Shown: positions 1 to 5,158 of the stretch, in pieces
Numbering within the stretch: the stretch's first letter is position 1
How the letters are laid out: each line of letters opens with the position of its first letter
Assembly (NCBI GenBank): GCA_937901365.1
Contig: CALCEF010000304.1
Location: 1 to 6,125, forward strand
Direction of reading: 5' to 3'
Length of the DNA: 6,125 nt
Origin: an uncultured euryarchaeote
GTDB lineage: Archaea > Thermoplasmatota > Poseidoniia > Poseidoniales > Thalassarchaeaceae
Made by a program: the position numbers and the translations under genes
Notes under the pieces: generated by a model
What the model saw: only the letters and a program-made list of their open reading frames with translations
Told to the model about the DNA's origin: nothing
Databases searched by the model: none

Positions 1-196
1 GCATATCGATTGGCAACGCATCTTCAGCCATGATTCGGGATGTTGATTTTGGATGCTCATATCGAATCATGAACAGCGTAATTATAACCACGAGAAGTCC
101 CAAGATTCCAAATTTGAAAATGAGAAACAGAACGAGTGCAATAATTCCAATGTTCCACGCCAACCTAAACGGGTTGGTTGAAGTTGAATTGGCCAT
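1..196 (-). CDS. Small membrane protein, N-terminal part, cut by window edge
   Basis: An open frame starts at ATG 196-194 and runs 65 codons to the left edge without a stop, so the C-terminus is missing. The visible part has a short polar N-terminus rich in Ser, Thr and Asn (residues 1-9). A strongly hydrophobic stretch follows (about 15-44), long enough for one long or two short membrane helices with Lys28 near its middle. After it comes a charged segment starting RYEHPK at 45-50. The start is supported by a Shine-Dalgarno-like GAGGGGTG five bases upstream, which overlaps the stop codon of the DoxX-like gene; only 11 nt separate the two genes, so they are probably co-transcribed and translationally linked. 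I do not recognise the family. The hydrophobic profile, ribosome binding site and spacing are seen; membrane location is inferred. Confidence 0.6.
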   Translation of the reverse strand, partial: MANSTSTNPFRLAWNIGIIALVLFLIFKFGILGLLVVIITLFMIRYEHPKSTSRIMAEDALPIDM

Positions 197-201
197 TTGG
201 A

Positions 202-209
202 CACCCCTC
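202..209 (-). promoter_or_regulatory. Ribosome binding site of the left-edge membrane protein gene
   Basis: GAGGGGTG on the minus strand lies 5 nt before ATG 196. Its GA is shared with the TGA stop of the upstream DoxX-like gene (210-208), so termination and initiation occur at nearly the same place. This site decides the start of a gene that lacks a stop in the window. Confidence 0.55.
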
Positions 210-621
210 AAGATGCATTCTTGCCGAAATTGAGGTCACCGGAAAGATACAACGCTGCGACAATCAACAGCAATTGTGCAACCAAACGAAGAACATGCCC
301 TACGGTGTCAAATCGAGTCCCATTGAATGCGACATCATGCGTCCACATGTACAAATTCGCCGGATATACTCCAACCAGAAACAGGGCGAGAAGTCGTCCC
401 GCAAGCACTCGGGTTTCAGGATAAATGATCGCCAAACCTCCCGCGATTTCCATTCCTCCTGTTATGTAAACTAGCATAAGGGGGATTGGCAGGAATGCCG
501 GTACAATTTCAACAAATTTGTCCGGTTCTCGAAAGTGTTCAACACCAATCATGATGAAAGCCAAGCCGTAGACGACTGCGAGCAAGTTCATCATAATCCA
601 ATCGACAAGAAATCGTTTCAA
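208..621 (-). CDS. DoxX-like four-helix membrane protein
   Basis: This 137-residue protein has four predicted membrane helices at about 12-28, 43-66, 74-93 and 108-126, the size and layout of the DoxX-like superfamily. Family-like features are the short loop with HFREPDKF (29-36) after helix 1 and the Gly-rich GGMEIAGGLAIIYPET (55-70) ending helix 2. DoxX members are small membrane proteins, some linked to quinone or thiosulfate redox chemistry, but many have no known function, so no reaction is assigned. The longest frame begins with TTG at 621. Two ATGs at codons 10 and 11 (594 and 591) are alternatives that would shorten only the segment before helix 1. Neither choice has a strong Shine-Dalgarno; a purine-rich GAAGAAAAG precedes the TTG. 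The gene lies 41 nt after tRNA-Gln and 11 nt before the next membrane protein gene. Confidence 0.75.
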   Translation of the reverse strand: MKRFLVDWIMMNLLAVVYGLAFIMIGVEHFREPDKFVEIVPAFLPIPLMLVYITGGMEIAGGLAIIYPETRVLAGRLLALFLVGVYPANLYMWTHDVAFNGTRFDTVGHVLRLVAQLLLIVAALYLSGDLNFGKNAS

Positions 622-624
622 TTA

Positions 625-649
625 CTTTTCTTCACGCGCACGTGAAAAG
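625..649. repeat. Inverted repeat between tRNA-Gln and the DoxX-like gene
   Basis: TTCACG (631-636) and CGTGAA (641-646) form a perfect 6-bp stem with a 4-nt loop. CTTTTC (625-630) can alternatively pair with GAAAAG (644-649). On the minus strand this follows the tRNA 3' end by about 14 nt and contains a T4 run (648-645). It could be a weak processing or termination site, or part of the DoxX leader. Only the symmetry is seen; the role is a guess. Confidence 0.35.
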
Positions 650-662
650 TCAACAGCGGAAG

Positions 663-735
663 TAGGCCCTCCCGGATTCGAACCAGGGTCGTGGGATCCA
701 GAACCCCACATGATGGACCGCTACACCAAGGGCCT
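663..735 (-). tRNA. tRNA-Gln (anticodon CUG)
   Basis: The minus strand folds into a complete 73-nt cloverleaf without an intron. The acceptor stem AGGCCCT/AGGGCCT has seven perfect pairs, with U8, G9 and discriminator A73. The anticodon stem TGGGG/TCCCA encloses the loop TTCTGGA, which gives anticodon CTG at 701-699. The T arm CCTGG-TTCGAAT-CCGGG is canonical. The D stem is weak (G10-U25, U11-A24, G12-C23, then a U-U mismatch), a feature I recall from archaeal tRNA-Gln. The 3' CCA is not encoded, since ACT follows. The A1-U72 pair differs from the U1-A72 pair of bacterial tRNA-Gln and supports an archaeal source. Archaea usually make Gln-tRNA by amidating Glu-tRNA-Gln with GatDE. The gene starts 29 nt after the phosphatase stop codon. 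Confidence 0.95.
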
Positions 736-760
736 AAGCAAGCCTGCGATTGGCCGCCCG

Positions 761-769
761 TATTTCAAC
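761..769 (-). promoter_or_regulatory. Candidate TATA box for tRNA-Gln
   Basis: GTTGAAATA on the minus strand contains TTGAAATA, seven of eight positions of the archaeal box A consensus TTTAAATA. It is centred about 30 bases upstream of the tRNA 5' end, close to the usual distance, and includes the phosphatase TGA stop codon. No convincing BRE is visible. The tRNA may therefore be transcribed on its own as well as by readthrough. Confidence 0.4.
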
Positions 770-2099
770 GCAACCGCCGTAAAGCCGCACCCAACATGGC
801 GATCATTGGCAGCATTGCGCCAAAGCCCGGGATGCCTAGGAAACCGTCTTCAGATTCGCCCAGTAACGGTGCTTCTTGAAGGACAAATTGGTCTCCAATC
901 GTTCCATCGGTTCGATAGTGTGTGAACGATATTTCTCTAGCGTCCCCATCATACACTAGGCGCGTCCACCCGTAGGTGCTGTTCTCACGATAGGCACTCC
1001 ACTCCGGTTGTGGTTCATCCAACTCCTCATATGCGGAGCGACCAGCAATTCCGACGACAAGATGAATGGGGGAATAACCTCGGGCAAAGCGGTCATCTTT
1101 GCCATAGTTCACAACCGTTTCACCCGCAACTGGCCATGTCCGCTCATAGAAGTGATCGTGGCCAGCAATGACCAAATCGACGCCCTGATTGACATATAGT
1201 GCCTCTAGGGCAGATCGCAACTCTACCTCAGAGCCATGGTAACTGTTACTGGAATACATCGGTTTGTGCCCATACACGATTACGAATGGCGTCGACTCGC
1301 GGTCGACTGAACCAAGGTCTTGTTCAAGCCATGCATATTGGGTGCTGCCCGGTTGGTAATCGTGTTCGGTTGACATGAAAACCATGTGAACACCGGGTAC
1401 ATCTCGACTGTACCAGAAAACCTCTGACTCAATTTGACCGTCTGAATCAAATCGGTGCTCGTAAGGTGTAAATCCATACCCTGGCTCATTTTCATGATTG
1501 CCGACTGCCGTGACCCATGGAATCACAGTCATGCTATCCTGCTGAAAGTTGAACCAATCATCCCAAGCAGATTGTTCACCATCAGCGTAGGAAATATCAC
1601 CAGCAATCGTCACCATCTGTGCTTTCGAATCCGCAATGATTGCTTCACTAACATCCATCGCTTCACTGGAGTCGCCATGGTCACCAATCGAGATCCATTC
1701 AAAGTGCTGCGCGGATGAATCGATGGGTGTAAAGGTGAATTCTTCTGACCAATCTCCACCACTACTCACTCGATACGTCACCTCTTCTCCGGGCGTAAGG
1801 CCGGTCATTGAAGCAAAGTGAAAGGCCATGTCGTGATTGTAACAGTAATCTGTGCTGGGCGCTGTTTGACCATTCCATTCCACCTCACCTGTTGAGCGCC
1901 CTTCTGTTGCCCACATGACATTCATGATGGTCGCATCATCTGTCATCTGCAAGTGAATCTGTTGTGGTTGTGTGCTACCTGTCATCGTGCCGGGACATTC
2001 CTGAAGTGTTTCACCCAAGTTCTGCGCGTGTGCCAATGGCACAAGCATCAACAAAACGAGAAGAAAAGCGGTGGCGCGCACATGACGCGCACAGGTCAT
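765..2099 (-). CDS. Exported purple-acid-phosphatase-like metallophosphoesterase with PGF-CTERM-like tail
   Basis: This 444-residue protein is predicted to act outside the cell, releasing phosphate from organic phosphoesters with a two-metal centre. A signal peptide covers about 1-25 (basic start, hydrophobic 10-22, AHA before Q26). An N-terminal fibronectin-III-like domain spans about 44-125, as in plant-type purple acid phosphatases. The catalytic domain shows all the usual ligand motifs: GDHG (D140), GDISY (D168, Y171), GNHE (N201, H202), GHKP (H278) and GHDH (H314, H316). Cys35 and Cys86 could form a disulfide. The C-terminus has an acidic linker, PGFG at 424-427, a short hydrophobic helix and RRLR, resembling archaeosortase PGF-CTERM signals, so the enzyme is probably anchored at the cell surface. 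It starts 6 nt after the korB stop with no good Shine-Dalgarno, which suggests translation by reinitiation. Family and export are confident; the natural substrate is unknown. Confidence 0.9.
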   Translation of the reverse strand: MTCARHVRATAFLLVLLMLVPLAHAQNLGETLQECPGTMTGSTQPQQIHLQMTDDATIMNVMWATEGRSTGEVEWNGQTAPSTDYCYNHDMAFHFASMTGLTPGEEVTYRVSSGGDWSEEFTFTPIDSSAQHFEWISIGDHGDSSEAMDVSEAIIADSKAQMVTIAGDISYADGEQSAWDDWFNFQQDSMTVIPWVTAVGNHENEPGYGFTPYEHRFDSDGQIESEVFWYSRDVPGVHMVFMSTEHDYQPGSTQYAWLEQDLGSVDRESTPFVIVYGHKPMYSSNSYHGSEVELRSALEALYVNQGVDLVIAGHDHFYERTWPVAGETVVNYGKDDRFARGYSPIHLVVGIAGRSAYEELDEPQPEWSAYRENSTYGWTRLVYDGDAREISFTHYRTDGTIGDQFVLQEAPLLGESEDGFLGIPGFGAMLPMIAMLGAALRRLR

Positions 2100-2105
2100 G
2101 CCGTC

Positions 2106-3140
2106 TCAAGCCTTGCCACGGAACCGGTCATTGAGGGTTTGAAGAGAAGCCGCACTCGGTCGCATGATTTCATCGTCCACTTCAGATAGTGGAGTAGCAA
2201 CCAAACATTGGTCTTCAGTAGCGGTCGCCTTGGTCGGATCAAAGTAGAGTAAACCGGTGACGTGCTTGTCCTCAGATTCAGCCTTGTGTAGCGCGTTCAG
2301 CGCGGCCATAGCATCACTAGGGTCGTGGTCTGAACCGATCGTTTCCAAACGCAGAACGCTGCCATCGAACAAAGTGATGTCGTGGTATTCGCCCTCTGGC
2401 GCAGCAGCCGATTCAATCGGAGTCTGAGTTGGAATGTAATCGTAAGCGTGCAACTCGACATCATTGTCCTTGACGTAGGTGTATGAGCGCAAACTCTCGT
2501 CGTTATTGTTGAATGTAACACAAGGCGAAATCACATCGATGAGAGCGAATCCTTTGTGACTCATCGCCGCCTTCATCAGTGCTGTCAGTTGTTTCTTGGA
2601 ACCACTGAAAGAACGTGCGACAAACGTGCAACCCAGATTGATGGCTAGTTTGCACAAATCGATGGGCTGGTGTTCATTTGCTGGCCCTTTCTTCTTCTTG
2701 CTACCCTTGACTGCAGTGGCACTGTATTGCCCCTTGGTCAGACCATAGACACCGTTGTTCTCAAGCACGTAGACCATGTCGAGATTTCGACGAACAGCAT
2801 GAATGAATTGTCCAATACCAATGCTCGCAGAATCACCATCTCCAGAGACGGCTAGGAACGTGAGGTCACGGTTGCCCATTGCCGCCCCGGTGGTCACCGC
2901 AGGCATTCGACCGTGAACGGTGTTGAATCCGTGAGATTTCCCGAGGAAATATGCAGGAGTTTTGCTACTGCAACCGATCCCACTCATCTTTGCCAATTTT
3001 TCTGGGCGCAAGCCATTGTCCCAAGCGGCATTGATGATGACATTGCTAATCTGGTCGTGTCCACAACCAGGGCATAGGGTTGATTTTCCACCCGTATAGT
3101 CGTCCTTTGGCAAATCGATAACATTCAGCTTGATGGTCAT
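2106..3140 (-). CDS. korB: 2-oxoacid:ferredoxin oxidoreductase beta subunit, probably 2-oxoglutarate type
   Basis: This 344-residue subunit binds thiamine pyrophosphate (TPP) and the catalytic 4Fe-4S cluster. With KorA it would convert a 2-oxoacid and CoA to acyl-CoA and CO2 while reducing ferredoxin. CPGCGH at 23-28 supplies Cys23 and Cys26. GIGCSSKTP gives Cys57 and SPCVTFNN gives Cys207, completing the four cluster ligands known in two-subunit archaeal enzymes. The TPP and magnesium motif runs from GDGD (100-103) to ENNGVYGLTKGQYSAT (127-142). A lysine-rich loop (145-151) follows, then a typical core through DVISPC. The stretch after about residue 225 is an acidic C-terminal extension. ATG overlaps the korA stop as ATGA, and a strong Shine-Dalgarno GGAGGT sits 6 nt upstream. 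TKGQYSAT and SPCVTFNN favour KorB over pyruvate enzymes, but substrate is inferred. Confidence 0.93.
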   Translation of the reverse strand: MTIKLNVIDLPKDDYTGGKSTLCPGCGHDQISNVIINAAWDNGLRPEKLAKMSGIGCSSKTPAYFLGKSHGFNTVHGRMPAVTTGAAMGNRDLTFLAVSGDGDSASIGIGQFIHAVRRNLDMVYVLENNGVYGLTKGQYSATAVKGSKKKKGPANEHQPIDLCKLAINLGCTFVARSFSGSKKQLTALMKAAMSHKGFALIDVISPCVTFNNNDESLRSYTYVKDNDVELHAYDYIPTQTPIESAAAPEGEYHDITLFDGSVLRLETIGSDHDPSDAMAALNALHKAESEDKHVTGLLYFDPTKATATEDQCLVATPLSEVDDEIMRPSAASLQTLNDRFRGKA

Positions 3141-4939
3141 TCGCCTACCTCCTCTAATACATTCTTGATCAATTCAGCATAATGACGCGCCCGAGGTGGC
3201 ATTCCATCCGAGTAAGCAGCACTGTGCATGCGAGGAATAAGTTCGTGTGGCAGTTCTCGACGTAGGATTCCATACAGTTGTCCATCACGATTGATTTCCA
3301 GAACAATCACGGTTTCATGGTCTCGAATGAATTGCTCGACAACCGGTGAAAGAGGTAGGCTACGTACACGGCACTGACTGACCTTCCGTCCAATTTCATC
3401 CTCTAGGATGTCATCGATTTCTTGGATTGAATTTTCCATTGAACCATAATAGATGATGCCGACTTCTTTCTCATCTTCTTCGCGTAGAACGGGTTGTGGA
3501 AGCCATGTTCGGGCATTGTCCATCTTACGCTTGAGTCTCATCATCAGCGCCTGATAGACTTCGGGCTTTTCCGAATAGATGCCATCCTCATCGTGTCCGG
3601 TTCCGCGATATAGAATCGGGTCCAGACCAGAGCCAGGTAGAGTGCGATATGGAATTCCATCTCCATCCACATCTCGATATCTTCCGTAATTCTCGATTGC
3701 GTCGAGTTCTTCTTGTGTCCGCAGAACCTTTCCACGATCCATCGGTGTTTCAGGATATTCAAAACCAGGACAAGACCAACGATTCATTCCCAAATCGAGG
3801 TCACTGAACCCAAAGACCAGAGTTTGCAGTCGTTCGGCAATATCGAAGGCTTTCCAGCCATATTCAAAGCACTCTTGCATGTTGCCGGGGATGAGAACAG
3901 GGTGAGTTGTATCTCCATGACTGGCCTCATACAACATTGTGAGGTCACCTTGTTGTGTTCGAGTTGGTAATCCAGTCGAGGGGCCGGTTCGGTTGACGTC
4001 CCAGATGACTCCGGGAACTTCCGCGAAATAGGCCAACCCAATGAATTCCGACATCAATGAAATACCGGGTCCACTGGTCGCAGTCATCGCACGAATTCCG
4101 GACCAACCGCCGCCGACAACCATGCCCGCCGCTGCCAATTCGTCCTCCGCTTGGACGACCGCACAATAGTGGTCGCCATTTTCATCAGCACGAAGTTCAG
4201 GAATGTAAGCGATGATTCCCTCCGCCAAACTGCTGCTTGGTGTAATCGGATACCATGACAACAAACCCACTCCGCCGTAGTGGCTGCCAAGTGCAACGGC
4301 TTCGTTGCCCTCGACCAAGAACAAATTTTCATCCACGTCTCGTGCCTCGATTCGGAATGGAATCGCATCGAGGTCGACATTTTCTCTGACGAAATTACGA
4401 CCGAGATCTACGGCCTCTAGGTTGAGTTCAATCGCTCTGGCTTTACCTTTGAACTGCTGAGCCAAAGCTGCATCGAGTGCTGCATCATCGAGTCCAAGAA
4501 TTTCAGCGAGAAGGCCGACATAAATCATGTTGGAAATCATTTTCGCCAATTTCGGATTGAGTCCACGTGCCATTTTTGTCATTGCTACTCCAATCACAGT
4601 ACAGTCCTCACGTTCAACAGGCATCTTCACATCGGTATTGAACAGAATCAGTGTGCCGGGTAAACAGTTGGCGACATCCTCGTCCCATGTCGCTTTGTTC
4701 ATCACGACCTGAATGTGAGTTCGATCACCAGGGGCTTGGTAGCCGTTGTCACTCACTCGGAGAATGTACCATGTGGGTAATCCAGCGATGTTACTTGGGA
4801 AGAGATTCTTACCACTGACAGGGACTCCCATATTGAACATAGTATGCAGCAGAATCAGGTTCGCAGATTGCGAACCTGTTCCATTTGCTGTGGCGATATT
4901 TAGTTGGAAGTCGTTGACAATCCTTTCCATCGGTGACAT
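3137..4939 (-). CDS. korA: 2-oxoacid:ferredoxin oxidoreductase, fused gamma-alpha subunit, probably 2-oxoglutarate type
   Basis: This 600-residue subunit combines an N-terminal gamma domain (about 1-190) with an alpha domain (about 205-600), the arrangement of two-subunit archaeal and related bacterial enzymes. The gamma domain carries NGTGSQSAN (19-27) in place of the glycine-rich GGQG loop, then SGKNLFPSNIAGLPTWY (42-58). The alpha domain begins with the signature YPITPSS (230-236), followed by TSGPG (288-292), RTGPSTGLPTRTQQGDL (317-333) and DGDGIPYRTLPG (425-436). With KorB it would form a TPP-dependent, CoA-acylating, ferredoxin-reducing enzyme of the oxidative or reductive TCA cycle. 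Start ATG 4939 lies 3 nt after AAGGAG; ATG 4930 (MERIV) would give 12 nt spacing and is a real alternative. The frame stays open to 5323, but that extension has no family match I recognise and overlaps the divergent gene. No ferredoxin-type delta subunit is adjacent. Confidence 0.93.
   Translation of the reverse strand: MSPMERIVNDFQLNIATANGTGSQSANLILLHTMFNMGVPVSGKNLFPSNIAGLPTWYILRVSDNGYQAPGDRTHIQVVMNKATWDEDVANCLPGTLILFNTDVKMPVEREDCTVIGVAMTKMARGLNPKLAKMISNMIYVGLLAEILGLDDAALDAALAQQFKGKARAIELNLEAVDLGRNFVRENVDLDAIPFRIEARDVDENLFLVEGNEAVALGSHYGGVGLLSWYPITPSSSLAEGIIAYIPELRADENGDHYCAVVQAEDELAAAGMVVGGGWSGIRAMTATSGPGISLMSEFIGLAYFAEVPGVIWDVNRTGPSTGLPTRTQQGDLTMLYEASHGDTTHPVLIPGNMQECFEYGWKAFDIAERLQTLVFGFSDLDLGMNRWSCPGFEYPETPMDRGKVLRTQEELDAIENYGRYRDVDGDGIPYRTLPGSGLDPILYRGTGHDEDGIYSEKPEVYQALMMRLKRKMDNARTWLPQPVLREEDEKEVGIIYYGSMENSIQEIDDILEDEIGRKVSQCRVRSLPLSPVVEQFIRDHETVIVLEINRDGQLYGILRRELPHELIPRMHSAAYSDGMPPRARHYAELIKNVLEEVGE
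3147..3152 (-). promoter_or_regulatory. korB Shine-Dalgarno inside the korA 3' end
   Basis: GGAGGT is placed 6 nt before the korB ATG (3140), within the last codons of korA, which encode a Glu-Glu-Val end. With the ATGA overlap of stop and start, it points to coupled, near-equal synthesis of the two subunits. Confidence 0.8.
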
Positions 4940-4942
4940 TGT

Positions 4943-4948
4943 CTCCTT
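4943..4948 (-). promoter_or_regulatory. korA Shine-Dalgarno
   Basis: AAGGAG lies 3 nt before ATG 4939 and 12 nt before ATG 4930, so it does not by itself settle which start is used. Its exact complement, CTCCTT, lies further upstream in the same leader (4987-4982). Confidence 0.6.
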
Positions 4949-4991
4949 GGGCCGCGGGGGGCGTAGCCCCCCTTGCGCGTAAAGGAGGCCC
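4943..4991. repeat. GC-rich imperfect palindrome in the korA leader
   Basis: The core is a perfect 7-bp inverted repeat, GGGGGGC (4956-4962) and GCCCCCC (4966-4972), with a GTA loop. Around it, CGCG at 4953-4956 can pair with CGCG at 4976-4979. Outside that, CTCCTT (4943-4948) pairs with AAGGAG (4982-4987), which would bury the korA Shine-Dalgarno. A competing helix joins GGGCC (4949-4953) to GGCCC (4987-4991) and leaves the Shine-Dalgarno free. The base composition is far richer in G and C than its surroundings. It could be an RNA control element, a DNA-binding palindrome or a dispersed repeat. Confidence 0.6.
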
Positions 4992-5037
4992 GAGTCGTGC
5001 CGATAATAGGCATTGCTGCACCCTCGGCTTCTTTCTA

Positions 5038-5077
5038 AATGGATTGAATGTCCATTCAGTACAACGTTTACAATGGA
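5038..5077. promoter_or_regulatory. Repeated AATGGA half-sites and overlapping dyad, possible operator
   Basis: AATGGA occurs at 5038-5043 and 5072-5077, and its complement TCCATT at 5051-5056. The first two form an inverted repeat with a 7-nt spacer. Overlapping it, TGAATG (5045-5050) and CATTCA (5053-5058) make a tighter 6-bp dyad with a 2-nt spacer. The group sits mid-way between the divergent genes, where a regulator of either or both could bind. Only the sequence pattern is seen. Confidence 0.35.
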
Positions 5078-5084
5078 AAAAAGT

Positions 5085-5140
5085 CCTTCGTAGTGGTAGA
5101 TTTTCGAAGGTGACTCCCTTCCGCTGCGGTTTTGAAGGAG
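5085..5140 (+). promoter_or_regulatory. Alternating complementary segments in the cyclophilin leader
   Basis: Four segments alternate: CCTTCG (5085-5090), CGAAGG (5105-5110), CCTTC (5117-5121, within CTCCCTTCC) and GAAGGAG (5134-5140). The last is the only Shine-Dalgarno-like site of the gene. Pairing 1 with 2 lets 3 pair with 4 and hide the site; pairing 2 with 3 frees it. Segments 3 and 4 can form 7 pairs with one bulged C. This resembles an attenuator layout, but the transcript start is unknown and may exclude segment 1. Confidence 0.35.
5135..5140 (+). promoter_or_regulatory. Shine-Dalgarno-like site of the cyclophilin gene, unusually distant
   Basis: AAGGAG ends 18 nt before ATG 5159, well beyond the usual distance. 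A small hairpin of CCGG (5142-5145) with CCGG (5152-5155) would shorten the effective spacing to about 4 nt. Otherwise the site may be unused and the gene read from another signal. No start codon lies in frame between the site and ATG 5159. Confidence 0.35.
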
Positions 5141-5158
5141 ACCGGACTCGGCCGGCGC

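Larger units (their letters stand above)
4940..5158. other. Divergent intergenic region between korA and the cyclophilin gene
   Basis: These 219 bases must hold the promoters of both divergent genes. I see no convincing coding frame here. Candidate TATA-like stretches are weak. For korA, minus-strand CTATTATC (5010-5003) would place the transcript start near 4980, and CATTTAGAAA (5043-5034) would give a longer leader. For the cyclophilin, TTTACAAT (5067-5074) or TTTCTAAA (5032-5039) are possible. Structured repeats fill much of the rest and are listed separately. No promoter choice is certain. Confidence 0.6.

Noticed and set aside
178..474. Plus-strand frame of 98 codons opposite the DoxX-like gene
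   Set aside because: The minus strand encodes a coherent four-helix membrane protein here. The plus-strand product is low-complexity, basic and without family features.
1455..1821. Plus-strand frames of 61-87 codons opposite the phosphatase
   Set aside because: They are antisense to the region encoding metal-binding motifs and show no independent start signals.
2685..2708. Lysine-rich loop of KorB as an unusual insertion
   Set aside because: From memory, a lysine-containing loop follows TKGQYSAT in this KorB group, so it is likely a family feature and not an oddity.
3784..4380. Several overlapping minus-strand frames of 73-98 codons inside korA
   Set aside because: They are out-of-frame shadows of a conserved gene, with no ribosome sites or recognisable motifs.
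4951..4980. G/C hairpin as an intrinsic terminator
   Set aside because: It is not followed by a T-run on either strand and lies upstream of both divergent starts, where a terminator would not serve a gene end.
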